Below are positions 26,964 through 35,803 of a stretch of DNA of 64,000 bases, in pieces. The position numbers were made by a program, and so were the translations under genes. How positions within the stretch are numbered: the first letter of the stretch is position 1; every line of letters starts with the position of its first letter. A model generated the notes under the pieces. It was not told the DNA's origin and did no database searches. It saw only the letters and a list, made by a program, of their open reading frames with translations. Where the stretch lies: positions 1-64,000 of the forward strand of contig NZ_PDWP01000001.1 of the NCBI RefSeq assembly GCF_010093235.1, written 5' to 3'. The DNA comes from Pseudoxanthomonas suwonensis. Its GTDB lineage: Bacteria; Pseudomonadota; Gammaproteobacteria; Xanthomonadales; Xanthomonadaceae.

Positions 26964-29321
26964 ATGCATGCCACGATCCGACCAATGCCGGGTGAACCGG
27001 CAGGCCCGGCACTGGCGGACGCCGCCTTGCCGCCGCGCGTCCGCGCCATTCTTGGCCAGGTCCGGGCGCTGGCTGCGGGCGAACTCGGGCCTCCGCTGGA
27101 AATGGCGCTCGACGCGCTGGAGGCCCAGCTGTTCGAGCAGGCCGAATCCGCGCGCAACAGCCACGAACAGGCCGAGCGCCTGGATGCGCTGCGGCAGCTG
27201 CGCCAGCACCGCGCCGCCTTCGTGCCACGGTTCCTGGGAAACCTGGAGGCGTCGCTGGCAACGCTGCGGACGACGCCCCCGGCCGTGGCAACGGCACCGG
27301 GGCCGGGCGAAGCGACCCCGGCCCTGGCGCTGATCGAGGACAACGAGCTGGATCGCGCCATCGTGCTGCGGGAGGTCGCACGGCGACAGGTGCAGCGCGG
27401 CGGCAACGAGCTGCTGCTGCTTGCCCAGCGTTTCGCCGTCCTCGCCGCGCGCCCCGCATTCGACCTGGAGGAGCTTCCGCTGGGTCCGCATGCGTTGTGC
27501 CAGTGCCTCGGCGCGGCCGGCGAGGTCCTGCAGCTTCCGCTGCAGGCGCAGCTGCTGCTGTACCGCCAGGTCGAACGCCACGTGATGGATCGGCACGGCG
27601 ATTTCGCCCAGCGCCTCAACGCCCTGCTCGACCAGGCCGGCGTGCTGCCGGGCCTGGTGTACACGCCCTACCGCCCTGCGCGCGCGTCGGCCGCGCCACG
27701 CCGGGCCCCGCCGGCCGCGGGTGTCCCACGGCACCGCCCGATGACGGGCTGGCACGGCCAGGCGCGCGGTGCCGCCTGGGGCCGCGTCCTCGCCGGCCTC
27801 GCCGCATCGGCCATGCCGGCCCCCGCGGGCGCCCCGCAGCCCGGACCGTCCAGCGCCGACACGGACGGCACGGCGGGGTCGCAGGAGGCGGCCCGCGAAC
27901 AGGAGGGGACGGCGGAGGCCTTCGCCGCCATGCGCCAGCTGCTGTCCGCACGTCGCCACGCGGCCACGGGCGATGGCGTTCCGGCCGCTGCCCATGGTGG
28001 CCCGCAGGTGCTGCCGGCGCAGGTCGTGAACCAGGTGCTGGGCAGCCTGCAGTCGTTGCCGCTGGCGCGCGCCCGCGGGCAGCGCCGGCGCACCATGGAG
28101 GACGTACGCGAGGCCACCCTGGCGCGGCTGCGCGCCGAGCACGGGCCAGGGGTAACCCTGCCGCAGGAGCAGGAGGACGCCTTCGAACTGCTGTCCATCC
28201 TCTACCGCGAGATCGACCGCCAGGTCCGCCGCGATGCGCCGGCCCAGGACCTGCTGGAACGGCTGCAGGTGCCGGTGGCCCGCGCGGCGCTGCAGGACCA
28301 GGCATTCTTCGTGGCCGAGCGCCATCCGGCGCGTGAACTGCTCAACACCGTCGCCGAATCCGGTGCCGCCTGGCTGGGAGAGGAGGATGCCGACCCGCAG
28401 CTGGTGCAGCGACTGGAGCAGGTCGTGCAGCGCGTGGTCGAGGCCTTCGACGGCGACCCCGCCGTGTTCGAGCTGGCCAACCAGGAGGTGCAGGAGCAGC
28501 AGCGCGCCGCGCTGCGCAAGGCCGAAGTCAGCGAGCGCCGCCAGGTCGAAGCCGCACGCGGTCGCGACCGCCTGGCCGGCGCCAAGCACCAGGCCGACGC
28601 CGCGATCCGCGCCAGCCTGGCCGGGCGCAAGCTGCCGCAGTTCGCGCAGGCCCTGCTCAACCAGGCCTGGGCCGACGTGCTTACGCTCACCGCACTGCGC
28701 CATGGCGAGGACTCGCCCGAGTGGCAGGAGCGCATCGCCGCAACCACGCGCATCGCCGAGGTCACCTGCGATCCCGGGGCGGCACCGGACCCGGCACTGG
28801 GGGCGCAGATCGAGACCGCGCTGCGCCAGGTCGGCTACCACGACGAGGAAGCCGGGGCGATCGCGCGGCGCCTGTCGCGCAGCGCGGACGACGAGGTCAC
28901 CTCGAAGACCGAGCTCACCGCCCGGCTGAAGGCGCGTGCCCGCCTGGGCGAGGAGGCCGCCCAGCGCAGGGAACCGCTGCCCCCGCGCAGCGCCGCCGAA
29001 CAGGCCTGCTACGACCAGGTCCGGGTATTGCCGTTCGGCACGTGGTTCGAATTCGCAATAAACCAGCAGGGCGCGGTGCGCCGGCAGCGGCTGTCCTGGT
29101 ACAGCCCGGTCACCGACAACGCCCTGTTCGTCAACTCGCGCGGGCAGAAGCTCGGCGAGCAGTCGCTCGACAGCCTTGGCCGGATGATGGCCGCCGGCCA
29201 GGCGCGCATCGTCACCGAGGAGCGCGGCCGCCTGGTCGACCGCGCCTGGCATGCCACGCTGCGGGTACTGCGCGGGCTGGCCGGACGCCCTGCGCCGGAA
29301 ACCAAGGGAGCCGGGGCATGA
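26964..29321 (+). CDS. DUF1631 family protein, long and mostly helical
   Basis: 785-aa soluble protein without signal peptide or membrane segment. Long helical stretches dominate residues 1-215 and about 370-780. A Pro/Ala/Gly-rich, probably disordered linker lies near 235-330 (PARASAAPRRAPPAAG onwards). The C-terminal part has VLPFGTWFEFAINQQGAVRRQRLSWYSP, which reads like the start of a PilZ-type beta barrel, as in DUF1631 proteins. Relatives are often mislabelled thymidine phosphorylase; nothing in the sequence supports that. Start ATG 26964 chosen for AAGGGGAG about 13 nt upstream; ATG 26985 is possible. Its stop overlaps the PilZ gene as ATGA, so the two are coupled. Function unknown; a cyclic-di-GMP link is inferred. 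Confidence 0.8.
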   Translation: MHATIRPMPGEPAGPALADAALPPRVRAILGQVRALAAGELGPPLEMALDALEAQLFEQAESARNSHEQAERLDALRQLRQHRAAFVPRFLGNLEASLATLRTTPPAVATAPGPGEATPALALIEDNELDRAIVLREVARRQVQRGGNELLLLAQRFAVLAARPAFDLEELPLGPHALCQCLGAAGEVLQLPLQAQLLLYRQVERHVMDRHGDFAQRLNALLDQAGVLPGLVYTPYRPARASAAPRRAPPAAGVPRHRPMTGWHGQARGAAWGRVLAGLAASAMPAPAGAPQPGPSSADTDGTAGSQEAAREQEGTAEAFAAMRQLLSARRHAATGDGVPAAAHGGPQVLPAQVVNQVLGSLQSLPLARARGQRRRTMEDVREATLARLRAEHGPGVTLPQEQEDAFELLSILYREIDRQVRRDAPAQDLLERLQVPVARAALQDQAFFVAERHPARELLNTVAESGAAWLGEEDADPQLVQRLEQVVQRVVEAFDGDPAVFELANQEVQEQQRAALRKAEVSERRQVEAARGRDRLAGAKHQADAAIRASLAGRKLPQFAQALLNQAWADVLTLTALRHGEDSPEWQERIAATTRIAEVTCDPGAAPDPALGAQIETALRQVGYHDEEAGAIARRLSRSADDEVTSKTELTARLKARARLGEEAAQRREPLPPRSAAEQACYDQVRVLPFGTWFEFAINQQGAVRRQRLSWYSPVTDNALFVNSRGQKLGEQSLDSLGRMMAAGQARIVTEERGRLVDRAWHATLRVLRGLAGRPAPETKGAGA

Positions 29322-29641
29322 CCGGGGAAGCACGCCGCCTGCCGCGGCGCCAGGTAGCCGGCAGCGTGCCGGTAGCGGACGTGATGGGCGGCCAGGTCGT
29401 CGGCCACCTGGGCAACCTGTCCGAAGGCGGCCTGCTGCTGCTGGCGACCCAGCCGTTGTGCGAGGACGCGCTGTACCAGCTCGAATTCGCGCTCGACGGC
29501 ACGACGATCGGCGTGGGTGCGCACCTGCTGTGGTCGGCGCCGGCCAACACGCCCGGACAGGCCTGGTGCGGCTTCCGCTTCCTGACCATCTCCGAGGTGC
29601 ACCGGGCGCGCGTGCGTGCCTGGGTCGAATCCGGGGCCTGA
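29318..29641 (+). CDS. Single-domain PilZ protein, probable cyclic-di-GMP receptor
   Basis: 107 aa, little more than one PilZ domain. The two ligand motifs are present: an N-terminal arginine cluster RRLPRRQ (RxxxR type, residues 6-12) and NLSEGG (N/DxSxxG). The rest matches the barrel strands (YQLEFALDGTTIGVGAHLLWS, AWCGFRFLTISEVHRARVR). With both motifs intact, cyclic-di-GMP binding is expected, unlike the degenerate PilZ of pilus assembly. The ATG lies inside the stop of the DUF1631 gene (ATGA), which suggests the pair works together. Confidence 0.87.
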   Translation: MTGEARRLPRRQVAGSVPVADVMGGQVVGHLGNLSEGGLLLLATQPLCEDALYQLEFALDGTTIGVGAHLLWSAPANTPGQAWCGFRFLTISEVHRARVRAWVESGA

Positions 29642-29707
29642 ACGGCGGCGGGCAGCCCACGCCCGCGCTGGGGCAGAATGGCTGCTTTCCGCCGCAACGT
29701 CCCCCGG

Positions 29708-31027
29708 ATGAACGCCACCGACATCGCCGCCCTGTATCCCCAGCACCTGGCCACCCTCTGTGCGCGCGCCGACGAGGCGCTGGCGCGCTGCGGCCGCGAG
29801 CACCTGCTGGTGCCCAGCGGCCGCCGCCACTACCAGGTCTTCGACGACCGCGACTACCCGTTCGCGGTCAATCCGCACTTCAAGCACTGGGTACCGCTGA
29901 CCACGGTGGCCGACAGCTGGCTGGTCCATACCCCCGGCCGCAAGCCGCGGCTCATCTACCTGCAGCCGCGCGATTACTGGCACGTGGTGCCGGAGGCGCC
30001 CAGCGGCTGGTGGGTGGACCACCTCGAGGTGCAGGTGATCCGCACCCCGGAGGAGGCCCTGCCGCTGCTGCCGCCGGCCGCGCGCAGCGCGATCATCGGC
30101 GAGGCCAACAGCGCCCTGGGCGACTACGTCCCCGACAACCCGCAGGCGGCGCTTGACTACCTGCACTACCAGCGCTCGTACAAGACCCCGTACGAGATCG
30201 CGCTGATGCGCCAGGCCCAGCGCCGCGCAGTGCATGCGCATCGCGCCGCCGAGCGCGCGTTCCGCGCCGGCGGCAGCGAGTTCGAGATCCACATGGCCTA
30301 CTGCGCGGCCGCGCAGCAGGACGCCACCGAGGTGCCGTACCAGAACATCGTCGCGCTCAACAGCCACGGAGCGGTGCTGCACTACACCGAGCTGGACCGC
30401 GAGGTGCCGGAGCAGCGGCTGAGCTTCCTGATCGATGCCGGCGCCAGCCACTGCGGCTACGCCGCCGACATCACCCGCACCTACGCGGCCGAGCGCAGCG
30501 GCGAATTCCAGGCCCTGATCGACGCGGTCGACGCCGTGCAGCAGGCCATGTGCGCCAGCGTCCGCCCCGGTACCGACTACCGCCAGCTGCACGTGGACGC
30601 GCACCTGGCGCTGATGGGCATCCTGCGCGAGTTCGGCGTGCTGAAGGTGTCGCCGGAGGCGGCGCTGGCCAGCGGCGTGAGCGCGGCGTTCTTCCCGCAC
30701 GGCCTGGGCCATCCGCTGGGCCTGCAGGTCCACGACGTGGCCGGCTTCGCCGCCAGCGACCGCGGCGGCACGATCGACCGTCCAGCCGGCCATCCCTACC
30801 TGCGCATGACCCGCGTCCTGGAGCCGGGGATGGTGGTCACCATCGAGCCGGGCCTGTACTTCATCGACATGCTGCTGGACGAGGTGAAGGCCAGGGGCCA
30901 TGCCGACGCGGTGGACTGGGCGCGGGTCGACTTCTTCCGCCCCTATGGCGGCATCCGCATCGAGGACAACGTGCTGTGCACCGGCGACGCGCCGGAGAAC
31001 CTCACCCGCGCCGCGTTCGCCGCCTGA
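29708..31027 (+). CDS. pepQ: Xaa-Pro dipeptidase
   Basis: Cytosolic M24B metallopeptidase that splits dipeptides ending in proline. 439 aa, the length of PepQ rather than aminopeptidase P. Metal ligands of the pita-bread fold are visible: D in FLIDAGASHCGYAADITRTY, H in FFPHGLGHPLGLQVHD, E in VVTIEPGLYF and E in GGIRIEDNVL. Start MNATDIAALYPQHL at 29708; an ATG 10 codons upstream is less likely. Convergent with a TetR gene across a shared terminator. Confidence 0.94.
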   Translation: MNATDIAALYPQHLATLCARADEALARCGREHLLVPSGRRHYQVFDDRDYPFAVNPHFKHWVPLTTVADSWLVHTPGRKPRLIYLQPRDYWHVVPEAPSGWWVDHLEVQVIRTPEEALPLLPPAARSAIIGEANSALGDYVPDNPQAALDYLHYQRSYKTPYEIALMRQAQRRAVHAHRAAERAFRAGGSEFEIHMAYCAAAQQDATEVPYQNIVALNSHGAVLHYTELDREVPEQRLSFLIDAGASHCGYAADITRTYAAERSGEFQALIDAVDAVQQAMCASVRPGTDYRQLHVDAHLALMGILREFGVLKVSPEAALASGVSAAFFPHGLGHPLGLQVHDVAGFAASDRGGTIDRPAGHPYLRMTRVLEPGMVVTIEPGLYFIDMLLDEVKARGHADAVDWARVDFFRPYGGIRIEDNVLCTGDAPENLTRAAFAA

Positions 31028-31048
31028 GCTGGCGGCAGGCGGGGAAAG

Positions 31049-31076
31049 CGAAGGGCCCGCTTGCGCGGGCCCTTCG
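31049..31076. terminator. Bidirectional terminator between pepQ and tetR
   Basis: Perfect 12-bp stem (CGAAGGGCCCGC at 31049-31060, GCGGGCCCTTCG at 31065-31076), loop TTGC. Short T-rich sequence (TCGTCGTT) follows on the plus strand and GCTTTCC on the minus strand. Confidence 0.65.
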
Positions 31077-31093
31077 TCGTTCCATCCATCCGC

Positions 31094-31690
31094 TCAGTTC
31101 GGGATGAGCGTATTGATCACGTGCTCGAGGTATTCCTCGAATTCCTCGTGGGTCATCTTCGGCTGCTGCGGGCGCAGCTGCAGGAAGCCGACGTAGGCCG
31201 CGTAGGTCAGCCGCGCGCGGTTCACCGCCTCGGTGCGTCCGAGCCCGGCCTGGCGGAACGAGGCGGTGAGGTAGTCCTGGCGGCGCTGCGAGACCCGCTG
31301 GATCACCGGGCCCACGGCCGGATGCTCCAGCGCGCGCAGCAGCTCGCTGTAGATGGCGTGCGGCTTGGTCTCGTGGCCGACCAGCTGGAACAGCTTGCGC
31401 AGGCGCTCGCGCGGGTCCGGCACTTCCTCCAGGCTGCCGAACACCTGCTCCTGCTCGACCTCCTCCCAGCGCTCCAGCGCGGCCTGCAGCAGCGCGTCGC
31501 GCGAGGGGAAATGCCAGTAGAAGCTGCCCTTGGTCACGCCGAGGCGGCGCGCCAGCGGTTCCACCGCGACGGCGGACACGCCCTGTTCGGCGATGACGTC
31601 CAGGGCGGCCTGCGCCCAGTCGGAGGCGCTGAGGCGGGCGCCACGGGCAGGCGTGGCGGACGGGGTGACGGGCGCGGTGGTGGTATCCAT
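31094..31690 (-). CDS. TetR family repressor of the adjacent fatty-acid operon
   Basis: 198-aa regulator. After a disordered 20-residue start, an N-terminal HTH (about 22-70) has the TetR pattern: AALDVIAEQGVSAVAVEPLARRLGVTKGSFYWHFPSRDALLQAAL. The C-terminal helical domain would bind the effector. The ATG at 31690 is used; upstream in-frame ATGs fall in the operator region. Divergent from the hydrolase-fadE operon, with palindromes in the 164-bp spacer, so it probably represses that operon and perhaps itself. The effector is likely an acyl-CoA or fatty acid, inferred from neighbours. Confidence 0.87.
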   Translation of the reverse strand: MDTTTAPVTPSATPARGARLSASDWAQAALDVIAEQGVSAVAVEPLARRLGVTKGSFYWHFPSRDALLQAALERWEEVEQEQVFGSLEEVPDPRERLRKLFQLVGHETKPHAIYSELLRALEHPAVGPVIQRVSQRRQDYLTASFRQAGLGRTEAVNRARLTYAAYVGFLQLRPQQPKMTHEEFEEYLEHVINTLIPN

Positions 31691-31806
31691 GCGCCGATTT
31701 AACCATACGGCGAGGTCCGTTGCAGTACGCCGTTTCCACGGAAACCGAGCCCTGACAGGGGCTTGCATACCGGGCGCGCGGACCATACGGTCGATGCTGC
31801 ACTGCC

Positions 31807-31820
31807 ATACGCATTCGTAT
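31807..31820. promoter_or_regulatory. TetR-type operator candidate O1
   Basis: Inverted repeat ATACG-CATT-CGTAT, 5-bp arms with a 4-bp spacer, in the tetR/hydrolase spacer. It shares ATAC/GTAT ends with O2 and its centre lies 36 bp upstream of the centre of O2. A looser GACC-ATAC-GGTC copy lies at 31781-31792. Confidence 0.55.
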
Positions 31821-31840
31821 TGACTTTGCGCGAAACGCAT

Positions 31841-31858
31841 CCATACCATTCGGTATGG
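31841..31858. promoter_or_regulatory. TetR-type operator candidate O2 covering the hydrolase start codon
   Basis: Perfect inverted repeat CCATACC-ATTC-GGTATGG with 7-bp arms and a 4-bp spacer. The start codon of the hydrolase (31855-31857) lies in the right arm. A repressor bound here would block early elongation or a promoter whose start is at or near the ATG. No Shine-Dalgarno precedes the ATG, which fits a short-leader or leaderless mRNA. Confidence 0.6.
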
Positions 31859-32784
31859 TCTCTCCCCCATCCCCTGCCACCGGCAGCCACGAGCTGCGCC
31901 TGTCCGGCGCCGGCCTCGAACTGGCCGCGACCTGCCATGGCGCCTGCGATGCGCCGGCCACCGTGCTGTTCGCGCACGGCTTCGGCCAGACCCGTCGCGC
32001 GTGGACGGCCAGTGCCGCCAGGGTAGTGGCGCAGGGCTACCGCGCCCTGGCCTACGACGCCCGCGGACATGGCGGTTCGGACCGCAATCCCGCCGACCAG
32101 GCCTATACCGCGCAGCAGTTCATAGACGACCTGATCGTGGTCGCCGGCGAACTGCCGCAGCCGCCGGTGCTGGTGGCCGCCTCGATGGGCGGGCTGTTCG
32201 GCCTGTCGGCCGAGGCACGCTGGCCGGGCCTGTTCCGGGCCATGGTGCTGGTGGACATCACCCCGCGCTGGGAGCCGGAAGGCATGCAGCGCATCCTCGG
32301 TTTCATCACCGCCTTCCCGGACGGCTTCGCCTCGCTGGACGCGGCCGCCGACGCGATCGGGGCATACCTGCCCGGACGCGCACGCAAGAGCGAGGCGGCA
32401 CTGCGCGAAGTCCTGCGCCAGCAGCCGGACGGCCGCTGGCACTGGCACTGGGACCGCCGCCTGGTGGACGAGCTGGCCCGCGACGGCGAGCGCCACCAGG
32501 AAGACCTGGCCAACGCCGCCCGTGCGGTACGCTGTCCGCTGATGCTGCTCAGCGGCGGGCGCAGCGACCTGGTGTCCGACGACACCGTCACCGAGTTCCT
32601 CGGGCTGGCGCCACATGCGCGCCATGTCCGGATCGCCGGCGCCACGCATATGCTGGCCGGCGACGACAACGACCGTTTTACCGCCACCCTGCTGGACTAC
32701 CTGGGCGAACTGGACGGCATGGGACCCACCGGCCGTCGCGCCGCGTCCTGTGATCCAGCGTCCGTCAACGGAGCTTTCCCATGA
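31855..32784 (+). CDS. Alpha/beta hydrolase
   Basis: 309-aa alpha/beta-hydrolase fold enzyme. Oxyanion-hole region FAHGFGQTRRAW (39-50), nucleophile S110 in VAASMGGLFG, and a C-terminal catalytic His in AGATHMLAGDDN; an acidic partner is probably in GGRSDLVSDD. No signal peptide. Its stop overlaps the fadE start (ATGA), so it is translated together with an acyl-CoA dehydrogenase. A thioesterase or lipase role on acyl chains is inferred from that. The true start is ambiguous because the ATG lies inside the operator; no better ATG is seen nearby. Confidence 0.85.
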   Translation: MVSPPSPATGSHELRLSGAGLELAATCHGACDAPATVLFAHGFGQTRRAWTASAARVVAQGYRALAYDARGHGGSDRNPADQAYTAQQFIDDLIVVAGELPQPPVLVAASMGGLFGLSAEARWPGLFRAMVLVDITPRWEPEGMQRILGFITAFPDGFASLDAAADAIGAYLPGRARKSEAALREVLRQQPDGRWHWHWDRRLVDELARDGERHQEDLANAARAVRCPLMLLSGGRSDLVSDDTVTEFLGLAPHARHVRIAGATHMLAGDDNDRFTATLLDYLGELDGMGPTGRRAASCDPASVNGAFP

Positions 32785-35252
32785 GCATTGCCGCGCCAAT
32801 CCTGGCTTTCCTGCTGATAAGCGGGTTTGCTGCCTACCACCGCATGCGCCTTGTCACCTGGACCGTGCTGCAGGCCATCGCCCTGGCGGCCTGCTGGTAC
32901 CTGGGCGCACACCAGACCACCACCCTGGTGATGGCAATCATCACCGCGGCCATCGCCGTGCCGCTGCTGCTGCCGTTCATCCGCAAGCCGCTGATCGTGG
33001 GCCCGCTGCTGAGCGTGTTCCGCAGGATCCTGCCGCCGCTGTCGCAGACCGAGCGCATCGCCCTGGAAACCGGCTCGGTCGGCTTCGAAGGCGAGCTGTT
33101 CACCGGCGACCCGGACTGGCAGAAGCTGCTCGACTACCCCAAGCCGCAGCTCACCGCCGAGGAGCAGGCGTTCCTCGACGGCCCGGTGGAAGAGCTGTGC
33201 CGGATGATCAACGACTGGGAACTGACCCACGTCCACGCCGACCTGCCGCCGGAGCTGTGGGACTTCATCAAGAAGAACAAGTTCTTCGGCATGATCATCC
33301 CGAAGGAGTACGGCGGCCTGGGCTTCTCCGCCCTGGCGCACCACAAGGTCATCCAGAAGATCGCCTCGATCTCCTCGGTGGTCAGCTCCACCGTCGGCGT
33401 GCCCAACTCGCTGGGCCCGGGCGAGCTGCTCAACCACTACGGCACCAAGGAGCAGAAGGAGTACTACCTGCCGCGCCTGGCCGTCGGCGAGGAAGTGCCG
33501 TGCTTCGGCCTGACCGGCCCGTTCGCCGGCTCCGACGCCACCTCGATCCCGGACTTCGGCATCGTCTGCAAGGGCGTGTGGAAGGGCCAGGAAGTGCTGG
33601 GCGTGCGCCTGACCTTCGACAAGCGCTACATCACCCTGGCCCCGGTCGCGACGCTGATCGGCCTGGCCTTCCGCATGTACGACCCGGACGGCCTGATCGG
33701 CGACACCAAGGACATCGGCATCACCCTGGCGCTGCTGCCGCGTGACACCGAGGGCGTGGAGATCGGCCGTCGCCACTTCCCGCTGAACTCGCCGTTCCAG
33801 AACGGCCCGATCCGCGGCAAGGACGTGTTCATCCCGCTGACCCAGCTGATCGGCGGCGCCGAGAAGGCCGGCAAGGGCTGGAACATGCTCAACGAGTGCC
33901 TGGCCGTGGGCCGCTCGATCACCCTGCCGTCCACCGCCTCCGGCGGCTCCAAGTTCGGCGCCCGCGTGACCGGCGCCTATGCGCGCATCCGCAAGCAGTT
34001 CGGCCTGTCGGTCGGCCGCTTCGAGGGCGTGGAAGAGGCCCTGGCCCGCATCGGCGGCAAGGCCTACACCGTCAGCGCCCTGTCGCAGGCCACCGCAGCG
34101 GCCGTCGACCGCGGCGACGTGCCGTCGGTGCCGTCGGCGATCGCCAAGTACCACTGCACCAGCATGGGCCGCGAGATCATCTCCGACACCATGGACGTGA
34201 TCGGCGGCAAGGGCATCATCCTGGGCCCGCGCAACTTCGCTGGCCGCAACTGGCAGGCCGCCCCGATCAGCATCACGGTCGAGGGCGCCAACATCATGAC
34301 CCGCAGCCTGCTGATCTTCGGCCAGGGCGCGATCCTGTGCCATCCGTGGGTCATGAAGGAGATGAAGGCCGCCCAGGAGAAGGACCGCAAGGCCGCCGTC
34401 GCCAGCTTCGACGAGAGCCTGGCCGGCCACGTCCGCTTCGGCTTCTCCAACGCGGTGCGCTCGTTCTGGCTGGGCCTGACCGGCTCGAAGTTCGGCAGCG
34501 TCCCGGGCAACGACTACACCCGTCCGTTCTTCCGCAAGCTCGACCGCTACTCGGCCAACCTGGCGCTGATGACCGACGTGTCGATGATGCTGCTGGGCGG
34601 CAAGCTGAAGTTCAAGGAGTCGCTGTCCGGCCGCCTGGGCGACGTGCTGAGCCACCTGTACATGGCCGGCGCCGTGCTCAAGCGCTACCACGACGAGGGC
34701 ACCCCGGAAGCGGACAAGCCGCTGCTGGCGTGGAGCATGTACAACAGCTTCCACGTGATCGAGAAGGCGCTGTCGGATGCGCTGCGCAACTTCCCGATCC
34801 GCCCGGTGGGCTGGCTGCTGTGGGCGCTGGTGTTCCCGCTGGGCCGTCGTGCCGAGGCCCCCGGCGACCGCCTGAACCACCGCGTCGCCTCGCTGCTGAT
34901 GACCCCGAACGAGGCGCGCGACCGCCTGGGCCAGGGCGTGTTCCTGACCCCGTGCGAGAACAACCCCGGCGGCCGCATCGACAGCTACCTGGCGCGCGCC
35001 GTGCAGGCCGAGCCGGTGGAGCGCAAGTTCCTCAAGGCGCTCAAGACCAAGGGCATCGAGGCGCTGGAGTTCAACGCCCAGCTGGACGAGGCCGTGGCCG
35101 AGGGCGTGATCAGCGCCGACGAGCGCAAGCTGCTGGAGGAGCTGCGCGAGATCACCATGGACACCATCACCGTGGACGATTTCGACGTGCACGAGCTGCG
35201 CGCCGCCAGCTACTACGACAAGCACGGATCCGGCAGCCGCGCCGCGGCCTGA
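32781..35252 (+). CDS. fadE: Acyl-CoA dehydrogenase, FadE type
   Basis: First oxidation step of fatty-acid beta-oxidation: introduces a trans double bond into acyl-CoA with FAD. 823 aa, the long FadE type. It begins with two hydrophobic helices (residues 1-65), then the acyl-CoA dehydrogenase core with IPKEYGGLGFSALAHHKVIQ, FGLTGPFAGSDATSIPDFG, and TMDVIGGKGIILGPRNF; a DUF1974-type C-terminal domain follows. Coupled by ATGA to the hydrolase and followed by a hotdog thioesterase-like gene. Repression by the divergent TetR is expected. Confidence 0.95.
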   Translation: MSIAAPILAFLLISGFAAYHRMRLVTWTVLQAIALAACWYLGAHQTTTLVMAIITAAIAVPLLLPFIRKPLIVGPLLSVFRRILPPLSQTERIALETGSVGFEGELFTGDPDWQKLLDYPKPQLTAEEQAFLDGPVEELCRMINDWELTHVHADLPPELWDFIKKNKFFGMIIPKEYGGLGFSALAHHKVIQKIASISSVVSSTVGVPNSLGPGELLNHYGTKEQKEYYLPRLAVGEEVPCFGLTGPFAGSDATSIPDFGIVCKGVWKGQEVLGVRLTFDKRYITLAPVATLIGLAFRMYDPDGLIGDTKDIGITLALLPRDTEGVEIGRRHFPLNSPFQNGPIRGKDVFIPLTQLIGGAEKAGKGWNMLNECLAVGRSITLPSTASGGSKFGARVTGAYARIRKQFGLSVGRFEGVEEALARIGGKAYTVSALSQATAAAVDRGDVPSVPSAIAKYHCTSMGREIISDTMDVIGGKGIILGPRNFAGRNWQAAPISITVEGANIMTRSLLIFGQGAILCHPWVMKEMKAAQEKDRKAAVASFDESLAGHVRFGFSNAVRSFWLGLTGSKFGSVPGNDYTRPFFRKLDRYSANLALMTDVSMMLLGGKLKFKESLSGRLGDVLSHLYMAGAVLKRYHDEGTPEADKPLLAWSMYNSFHVIEKALSDALRNFPIRPVGWLLWALVFPLGRRAEAPGDRLNHRVASLLMTPNEARDRLGQGVFLTPCENNPGGRIDSYLARAVQAEPVERKFLKALKTKGIEALEFNAQLDEAVAEGVISADERKLLEELREITMDTITVDDFDVHELRAASYYDKHGSGSRAAA

Positions 35253-35266
35253 ACCTGATCGACGAA

Positions 35267-35291
35267 GACGGCGGGCCTTGAGCCCGCCGTC
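35267..35291 (+). terminator. Hairpin after fadE
   Basis: Perfect 10-bp stem (GACGGCGGGC at 35267-35276, GCCCGCCGTC at 35282-35291) with loop CTTGA, 14 nt past the fadE stop and 31 nt before the next ATG. No U-run follows, so it may be a weak terminator or an mRNA-stabilising stem within the operon. Confidence 0.5.
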
Positions 35292-35322
35292 TCCGTATCC
35301 GGCATCCGGAAAGGAGAGGACG

Positions 35323-35799
35323 ATGTCCGATAACCCGCTGCTGCGCCTGTACCGCCGCATGCAGCGCTGGCCCGCCGGCCAGTGGCTGTTCTCGCGCGCG
35401 GTGTGCTTCAAGGCCCCCTACTTCGCCAGCATCTCCCCGCGCATCACCGTGCTGGAGCCCGGCCGCTGCGAGGGCCGGATCCACCACCGCCGCCGGGTGA
35501 CCAACCACATCGGCACGGTGCACGCGATCGCGATGTGCAACCTGGCCGAGCTGGTGGCCGGACTGATGACCGATGCCAGCCTGCCGCCGTCGATGCGCTG
35601 GATCCCGCGCGGCATGGAAGTCGAGTACCTGAAGAAGGCGACGGGCACGATCCACGCCGTGGCCACGCCGGAAGCGGAGCTGGTGGAGGCGGCCGAGGGC
35701 CATGTCCTGCCGGTGCTGGTCGAGGCCCGCAATACCGCAGGCGAAACCGTGTTCCGCGCCCGCATCTCCATGTGGGTCTCGCCGCGCCCGTCGCGGTAG
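35323..35799 (+). CDS. Hotdog-fold DUF4442/thioesterase-like protein
   Basis: 158 aa, resembling DUF4442/PaaI-like hotdog proteins: NHIGTVHAIAMCNLAELVAGLMTDA carries the central helix with the usual N and E positions, and the strand RGMEVEYLKKATGTIHAVA follows. Strong Shine-Dalgarno AAGGAGAGGA just upstream of the ATG at 35323. Located 70 nt after fadE on the same strand, so an acyl-CoA thioesterase role in the same fatty-acid operon is plausible but not proved. Confidence 0.8.
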   Translation: MSDNPLLRLYRRMQRWPAGQWLFSRAVCFKAPYFASISPRITVLEPGRCEGRIHHRRRVTNHIGTVHAIAMCNLAELVAGLMTDASLPPSMRWIPRGMEVEYLKKATGTIHAVATPEAELVEAAEGHVLPVLVEARNTAGETVFRARISMWVSPRPSR

Positions 35800-35803
35800 C
35801 CCC

